A stretch of 60,000 nt of DNA. It comes from Takakia lepidozioides. Taxonomy: Eukaryota; Streptophyta; Takakiopsida; Takakiales; Takakiaceae. The notes under the pieces are model-generated. The model was not told the DNA's origin, did no database searches, and saw nothing but the letters and a program-made list of their open reading frames with translations. Of this stretch, positions 54,466 to 60,000 are shown one piece after another (the first letter of the stretch is position 1; each line of letters begins with the position of its first letter). The DNA lies in contig CM060734.1 of the NCBI GenBank assembly GCA_030704615.1, positions 28,290,042-28,350,041 on the forward strand, given 5' to 3'. Position numbers and translations under genes: made by a program.

Positions 54466-55400
54466 CCTGCTTACATCTATGAGTGCAAGGTGTTAGTATA
54501 GTTAGCACTTGTGTGTTGAAGAGAGCTTGCTAGAGAGCTTATGGTTACAAGGTGTTGCAGGATTTGCAAATAAAGTCCTTGTGGTGTTTATGCACAGGTG
54601 GAGAAGAGCTCCAATGCAAAATTAGAGAGCTGGTGAAGCTAGTTCTTGTTCTGCAAGTTGTTGCAGGGTTTCAGGAGTTCAAGAAGAGCTCGGGTGTTGA
54701 CCAGGCAAGTGGCACATGTGTGGAGCATGTTTTTAGCTTGTGGGGGTGTTGATCGGCTTTTACTCACCCATCCCTTCGCTATCCGAGGTGGAAACTCCAA
54801 GATAGAAGAGTTGGATATCTCTAAGCACTTAGCCTGCTCAGAACAATCAGTCATGACCTACAACTAGTGTATCATGGGGGTACTTCCTATTTGTATTCCT
54901 TCTCACATTCATATTAGCAAGTTACCTTACTGTCTATGTTTAAGTATCAGATTGCTTCAGCAATCTGCCAGGTTCCAATCACTCATCCATTCATTCCACA
55001 GCTTCACTCAGGTCTCTCTACACAGTGTAAGTATGGAATATGTATCAGATTAATATCTATCAAGTATCAGACCGAAGCCATGGTGTCTCTAATCTGCTCT
55101 ACAGTATAACTCTATAGCTTGCATTCATCAAGCATCAACAGATCGTGTCTCCTCCTCCATTGCTCTCTCCATCCCTCGGCTCCAAATCGTCTTTCTCTTC
55201 CTGATGACCAAGTCGTTCTCCCCCCCAAGAAGTGTCCCCCTGTTGCTGCTACTCTGCCTAATCTATCTGCAAGCTGTTCTAACCGCCTAACTAACTAACT
55301 GTCATTGAAGACAGAATGCACGTTCCATCTGCAGATGTTGTTCCCACACAGTCGTTCCCTGCCAATAATAACCGTTCCCTGTGAATGTTGTGACGGTTGT
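54466..55400. other. Probable LTR or flanking sequence
   Basis: No gene. It contains repeated GTATCAGA phrases near 54945, 55040 and 55064. It may belong partly to the LTR starting at 54107 and partly to the LTR starting at 55691. Confidence 0.4.
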
Positions 55401-55580
55401 GCCGCACTGTACCGGGCTGTGACTGTGCCGAGCTGTGACTGGCTATGTCGGACTGTGTCAAGCTGTGTCGGGCTGTGTCGGGCTGTGATAGGCTGTGATA
55501 GGCTGTGTAAGGCTGTGACAAGTTGTGTCAAGCTGTGTCTAACTGTGTAAGATTGTGACTGACTGTGTAAGCCTGTCTAC
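55401..55580. repeat. Decamer minisatellite 1
   Basis: About 16 head-to-tail 10-bp units of the type GGCTGTGTCG, GGCTGTGATA or AGCTGTGTCA, with regular 10-bp spacing. It sits inside the presumed 3' LTR. A second array of the same unit is at 59535-59640. Confidence 0.88.
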
Positions 55581-55689
55581 CACCCCTAAGGCCTGTATTA
55601 GTCTAAGTCTACCATCCGTAAGTCTGCACAAAAATTAAGGGTACCCCACAGAACCCGTAAAACTGTGTAAGTTCCAGACGGCCCTCTAA

Positions 55690-55713
55690 CATTATCCCTC
55701 CCCCTCTCAAAAA
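55690..55713 (-). promoter_or_regulatory. Polypurine tract and start of 3' LTR
   Basis: Minus strand TTTTTGAGAGGGGGAGGGAT (55713-55694) and AA are followed by TGTTAGAGGG at 55691. A polypurine tract directly before a TG start is the plus-strand primer and 3' LTR border of an LTR retrotransposon. The LTR extends to lower coordinates. Confidence 0.78.
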
Positions 55714-55823
55714 GCTGTGTCATCACGGTTTACTGGTTAGGATCAGCAAACCTTTGTGAACAAGCACCTTTCTGTCGGTGAGAGTTCCGTGGAAGGCTCT
55801 GTGTGCGAGCCCGAGCCCTGTCG

Positions 55824-58800
55824 CTATGTATGGGATGGAACTGAAGGTATCACCCAATGATTCTCAGACTTGGAATAAGTCTGAAATCGCATCTGCATCT
55901 TTTGCTGCTCAATGTGATAGCGTGAAATGAAACAAGCAGCATAGTATAGTCCACAACCCATGACCAAACTAGGTACCTCCTTGGTCTGGGTGTAGATGTA
56001 CCCATGAACAATCTGGAAGGCAATTAATTCCTTCAGCATGGTGTCTACCTCAGACCAGTACCTTGCAAAATGGTGATCTTCAATGGGTCGGTTATACGGA
56101 AGAACCTTAGTCCGAGTTGTCACTGGCAACCAAATGCGCATGATCTGGTAATAGTGTGCCAAAGTCTTTGGAGGACTGAATTCTTTCCAAGCCAAATCCA
56201 TAACAATGGGAATTTGGTTGAAGGGCATAATCATAGCCCAATTGTACTCAAGTGCAGCAGGAGTCTTAGGTGGGTTAAAAGAAGCATCCCCCCAAACCTC
56301 AGATTGCTGCAGTGTCATGGTATCAACAGTGTCGACATGCTGTGGTTGCTGTGATATTGGCGCCACTGTCCCTCCTGTTGTTGACAAGTCCTGCACCTCC
56401 TATGATGAAGATTGGAAAATCAGAGTCTTCGCGTGCAAATAAGTAGCCATAAGCTGTTCCTCAGGAACAAAGGTCATTTTGTCAATGTTGATGCTCAAGT
56501 CATCAACTTGAGTCTGCAGTCCTTCCACATTATCCTGCAACTCAGTTATCTGACGGTAGACATTGTCTATAGTGGTTGTGGCAATGTTCTGTACCCGTAG
56601 CCTGAGATCATTCATCTCCTCTTGGGTGAGCTTTCTTGGTGCCTTCCCTTCCACCGGCCCTTGTGTTAACCACTCTTGCAAAAGATGATTATCCACCAAA
56701 TCTTGTGTAGCACCCCGGAGATCCTGCTCCTCCTTGAGTCTATATGTTTGCAACTGCTGCTGTAAACTCTCCATGCGCTTTGCATGAGGTTCAACCAAAG
56801 CTACATAGGCAGCAGATAGATTATTGGCTTCCTTCCAGGCCTTGTTAGTCACAGAAAGCTCATTCTTTCGTGCAGTGAGTGTTTGCTGCAACTCAAGGAT
56901 GTACCTGTCCTTCTGGGCATCAATCTGACTGTACTGTTGAAAGGTGTCCTCATTGCGATGGATAGTAGCCTTCAAGTCAACAATGAGTTTCGCTTGTTCC
57001 ACTGACTCAGCCTCCACCATTAAACATCTCTTAGCTTGATTCTTAATTTCTAATGCAGTCAGCTCCAGAATAGTTGTTAGTGTGGCACATTGGATGGTCA
57101 TTTTCTGATGAACTGCCTTCAACTCTGTATGAAGCAACTTCACTTCCTGCAATTTGTCCTCATGCTTCACCTACAACTGGTATAGCTGTTGCTTGTGTAC
57201 TTCATGCAACCTCCTGCTCCAGACCTGCTTCAATCATGTTTTCCTTCGCAAGCTGTAGAGCAGATTGAGCGTCCTCCAACTCTTTCTGCAACTTAAGGTT
57301 GGCCTCCACATCCACCTTATTTGCACACTCAGTGGCAATTATTGCCTCAAACTCTTGCTTGAGCTCCTCCCTCAACGTTGCCAATTGTGTGGAAGGAACA
57401 AGAGATTTCACATAGGTGCCTAACAAATTAAGTGTCATGCTTATGGAACTCATAAGCATGGCCTGCTGTGGGTCTTCATGGAGAACTTGCGCTGTTCTCC
57501 CTGATCATCCACAGTTCGATGTTTCACAAACCAGTCAGGCCATGATCCCATAGGATCTACTTCTCGAGCAATCTCATCCTCCACAGGTGCTGCAGTTCCC
57601 TTGTACTCTACCCCTTTAACCTCCGCCACAGGTTTGGGCATAACTTGCACAACAGGGATTTCCCTGGGCAGACTCTGCATCTTTGGTACTATTGGTTCTC
57701 CGACCATGCCAGAGTTTTCATATAGAAGGTCACCCTTCTCAATTTCTGCCACTACCTGCTCTGTAGTGGGGATGTCCAACCCCTCTCCCTCCACAACAAG
57801 AGGCTCCGGTGTGACAACATGTACAATCTGAGTTACCCCTGGGGCAACCGGGTCAACTGGCTGTGGTGGCTGTGGTACTGAGGTAACTTCTTCCTCCCTC
57901 TCCAAAGGCCGTGCTCCTAGCAATAAAAGCCCCCTGTGCTGCTGCTCCTCATTTTGCACAAGAGCTATGGAAACATCATCTTGTGGTTTCCTTGTAGCTA
58001 GTGGATCTGTCACTACAGGCATCCCGCTTCTGTCTCTTGGACCGGTGCTGCCCCTCCAATCCCTCTTCACCTTGTGAAGAGCCCTGCTCCTCAACTGTAG
58101 TTATGGCTGTCTCAAACAGTCCCATCACCTTGCGTTCTCGCGCATCAAGCAAACAAGAGTCAAAGATAATTTGCGCAATTATTGGGCCAGACACAATGAT
58201 TGGGGACTTAGCAGTAGTATTTTGTAACCACTTCATCTCCTCCACCAGACCATTGTACATCATCTCCGCCCAAGCTACATCCTCTCCTCTCAAGGCTTTC
58301 AATACCTCCTCCGTGAAAGATCTGCTAAGGTACTGTTGGTTTTGTTTCATGGCAAACAGAATGTTCAGTATTTGGCCAATTTCCCTCAACCCTGGATACT
58401 CGGCCTTGGTGTAGGTGAATCTCTGGTTCCTAAATAAACTCGTTTCTTGGAACAGGTCCCCTATTTGCAGTCTTGCCCTGTGCTCATCCACGTTCACATG
58501 ACCAGACGGCAAATCAAACAGTTGTCGCAAATACTGCGGAGTAACCTCTATATCTACTCCCTTCACCTGGGTAACTCCTGTCCGAGGCTCAAAGTTCTGG
58601 ATGAATTGGATCATCAACCCCCGATGATGCAAAGACCACTCTTTGCGTAGCAACCTCTCCAATCGCAGCTCCTTCAGCAGCTGCACTGCCTACGGTGTAG
58701 CGATTGACTGCTTCTGTAGAATCGTCGTGCTATTCACCCTGAGATCCTCCATTCCTCTAATTCTCTTCATCCCGAACAAACAAGAAGGCCTTGTTTGGAA

Positions 58801-59487
58801 TAGCTGTAGGAAAGCTTGCAGGGCGTAAAGCATAAAAGTATGGTTGGCACAGAATGGAACAAGTAAGTGAGTGTAAGCCTGTGAGGCTTGCAAATAGTGA
58901 ATGAGAGAGAATGTACTTTCAACCCGTCCGTCCTTGCACCACTGCGTAAGAAGTAGAGCTAGCGTATAGTCTGTGATATCCGCCATAGCTACAAAGCTAT
59001 AGCTTTGATTGCCCCTCCCTTCGAGACGTTGGTTATCCGAAGCAACCCCTACTCTTCCGCTCATAACCTTTTTAATTTCTTGTTCTTGTTTCTTGAATGG
59101 AACCACTTGCATAAAATTCACGTTCCTGATTGGTCATTGCCTCCTTGGGTAACTTCTCAATTTTACCCTCATCCGTTCACATTCCAACTTGAAATGCCCA
59201 CTAGGACTGCACATGTGGCAAAGGTCCCCCTTTGCCGGACGTGTAAAGGGTTCCGTTACCTGCCCTCTGGATGCATTAATGGGCCCGTAATTAGTTTCGG
59301 CTGATGTACCGGGTAGGTACTTTGACGGCCCTGTTTGTCTTTTTGCATTATGGCGCCCGCTATTGCAGTACATGCAATGCGGAGTGCTTTGCCCCATTGG
59401 CCACGTGTTTGAATTCAAACACACCGTCTCCCTCTGTCCACGTGGCACATTCTCCGAGTTTGACTTCCAAACTGCATTTACACTCAC
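55824..59487 (-). pseudogene. Large extra ORF downstream of integrase: zinc knuckles and coiled coil
   Basis: From 59487: two zinc-knuckle-like motifs (CMYCNSGRH, lacking its last Cys, and CHMCSPSGHFKLEC), a region with YTLALLLTQWCKDGRVESTF, then a domain reading GVDIEVTPQYLRQLFDLPSG that resembles plant-transposon 'mobile domain' proteins, a Pro/Val/Glu-rich linker (57980-57600), a long coiled coil (LREELKQEFEAIIATECANK through LRLRVQNIATTTIDNVYRQI, 57400-56520) and a C-terminal domain (NPPKTPAALEYNWAMIMPFN, SLVMGCGLYYAACFISRY). Stops near 59136 and 58688 and frame changes near 58080, 57450 and 57190 break it. It lies between the integrase end and the 3' polypurine tract, where Athila/Tat-type elements carry an extra ORF. 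Function is unknown. Confidence 0.6.
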
Positions 59488-59534
59488 CGGTCACTTCCCT
59501 GACGTTAACCCGCGTCCACCTGTCACTGACCCTA

Positions 59535-59640
59535 TGGACTGTGCAACTTGTGTGGGCTGTGTTGGGCTGTGACAGGCTGTGTCAAGCTGTGGTGAGCCGT
59601 GATATGTTGTGTTAAACTGTGGTGGGTTGTGATGGCTGTG
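59535..59640. repeat. Decamer minisatellite 2
   Basis: About ten units of the 10-bp GGCTGTGACA/AGCTGTGGTG type, the same unit and orientation as 55401-55580, located between integrase and the extra ORF. Confidence 0.8.
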
Positions 59641-59789
59641 TGAACACCCGTGTTTTCTGCTATGGCCATACACATTCGGCTTTACGACAAGTGTTTCATG
59701 CTCCGTTGGTGTTATTGATGTAGTCTGTGACTGCATCTGTGTTTCAAGATGCAAATCATGTTGCAATAGTCTATCATGGATACCACTGT

Positions 59790-60000
59790 ATCCCTTCAAC
59801 TTATTGGCATTGACTCTACCAAACATCTCTTTGTTAATGGTTTGTAACATGGCTGTGTTGTTATCATACATCTTCTGTATGACATAAGGTCCTTTCCATG
59901 GTGACTTGAGCTTAGAAGCTTTAATCTTTCACTTCTTCTGCAACCACAGTACCAAATCACCTATCTTAAAAGTCTTTAATTTCCCTTCATCAAACTGATC
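59790..60000 (-). pseudogene. pol: Gypsy integrase C-terminal module, cut by window edge
   Basis: Minus strand: FKIGDLVLWLQKK, a TGA at 59931-59929 in place of a probable CGA, then LKSPWKGPYVIQKMYDNNTA and GRVNANKLKGY. This is the GPY/F-type end of gypsy integrase. The rest of pol lies beyond the window. Confidence 0.8.

Overview
The window reads as nuclear DNA of a streptophyte, most likely a charophyte alga of the Chara type (inference). The support is one intron-rich plant-style host gene (Mediator subunit 26), plant-type Ty3/gypsy, Ty1/copia, Mutator-like, PIF/Harbinger and CACTA-like elements, and a gypsy-type polyprotein that carries a cytosine-5 DNA methyltransferase domain, a combination reported before from charophytes and dinoflagellates. 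Nothing looks bacterial, and no rRNA, tRNA or CRISPR locus was seen.

Layout. 1-11486: a minus-strand gypsy gag (copy 1) lies downstream of a long LTR-like repeat. A chromodomain Ty3/gypsy element (2882-9857, with 729-bp LTRs and a TAGGT target duplication) is nested in that repeat. 11487-17230: a broken Mutator-like element (MULE), 'locus A', holds a ParB-like gene fragment (minus) head to head with the C-terminal SWIM part of a MULE transposase (plus). 17240-20343: a decayed PIF/Harbinger transposase and two abutting MITEs with TAA duplications. 20955-25782: the one clearly intact host gene, MED26, whose nine exons keep phase throughout. 27560-28290: a copia remnant. 29009-40076: a full-length MULE, 'locus B', bounded by inverted terminal repeats. 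It encodes a SWIM-type MULE transposase (minus) and, divergently, a ParB-like plus amino-methyltransferase gene (plus). 42848-48039: a second copy of the gypsy family, with gag, protease plus DNA cytosine methyltransferase, and a PHD finger fragment, internally deleted, with an intact 249-residue ORF upstream. 49690-54465: nested LTR-like repeats, a CACTA-like end and an integrase fragment. 54466-60000: the 3' half of a further minus-strand LTR element, with an integrase end, a large extra ORF with zinc knuckles and coiled coil, a polypurine tract and an LTR start.

How the parts work together. Two unrelated kinds of mobile element here carry DNA-modification or chromatin modules: a retroelement with a C5 methyltransferase (writer) and a PHD finger (reader), a chromodomain retroelement, and a cut-and-paste MULE paired with a ParB-like/amino-methyltransferase gene. 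Each MULE locus also carries its own family of short palindromes (2-bp centre, 10-11 bp arms) arrayed in introns or near the end. The MULE, ParB-methyltransferase and palindrome combination is the best candidate for an undescribed system. Most element ORFs carry stops or frameshifts, and many of the stops are explained by C-to-T or G-to-A changes, as expected in methylated DNA. The exceptions are the methyltransferase half of locus B, the protease-methyltransferase ORF of the retroelement and the 249-residue ORF.
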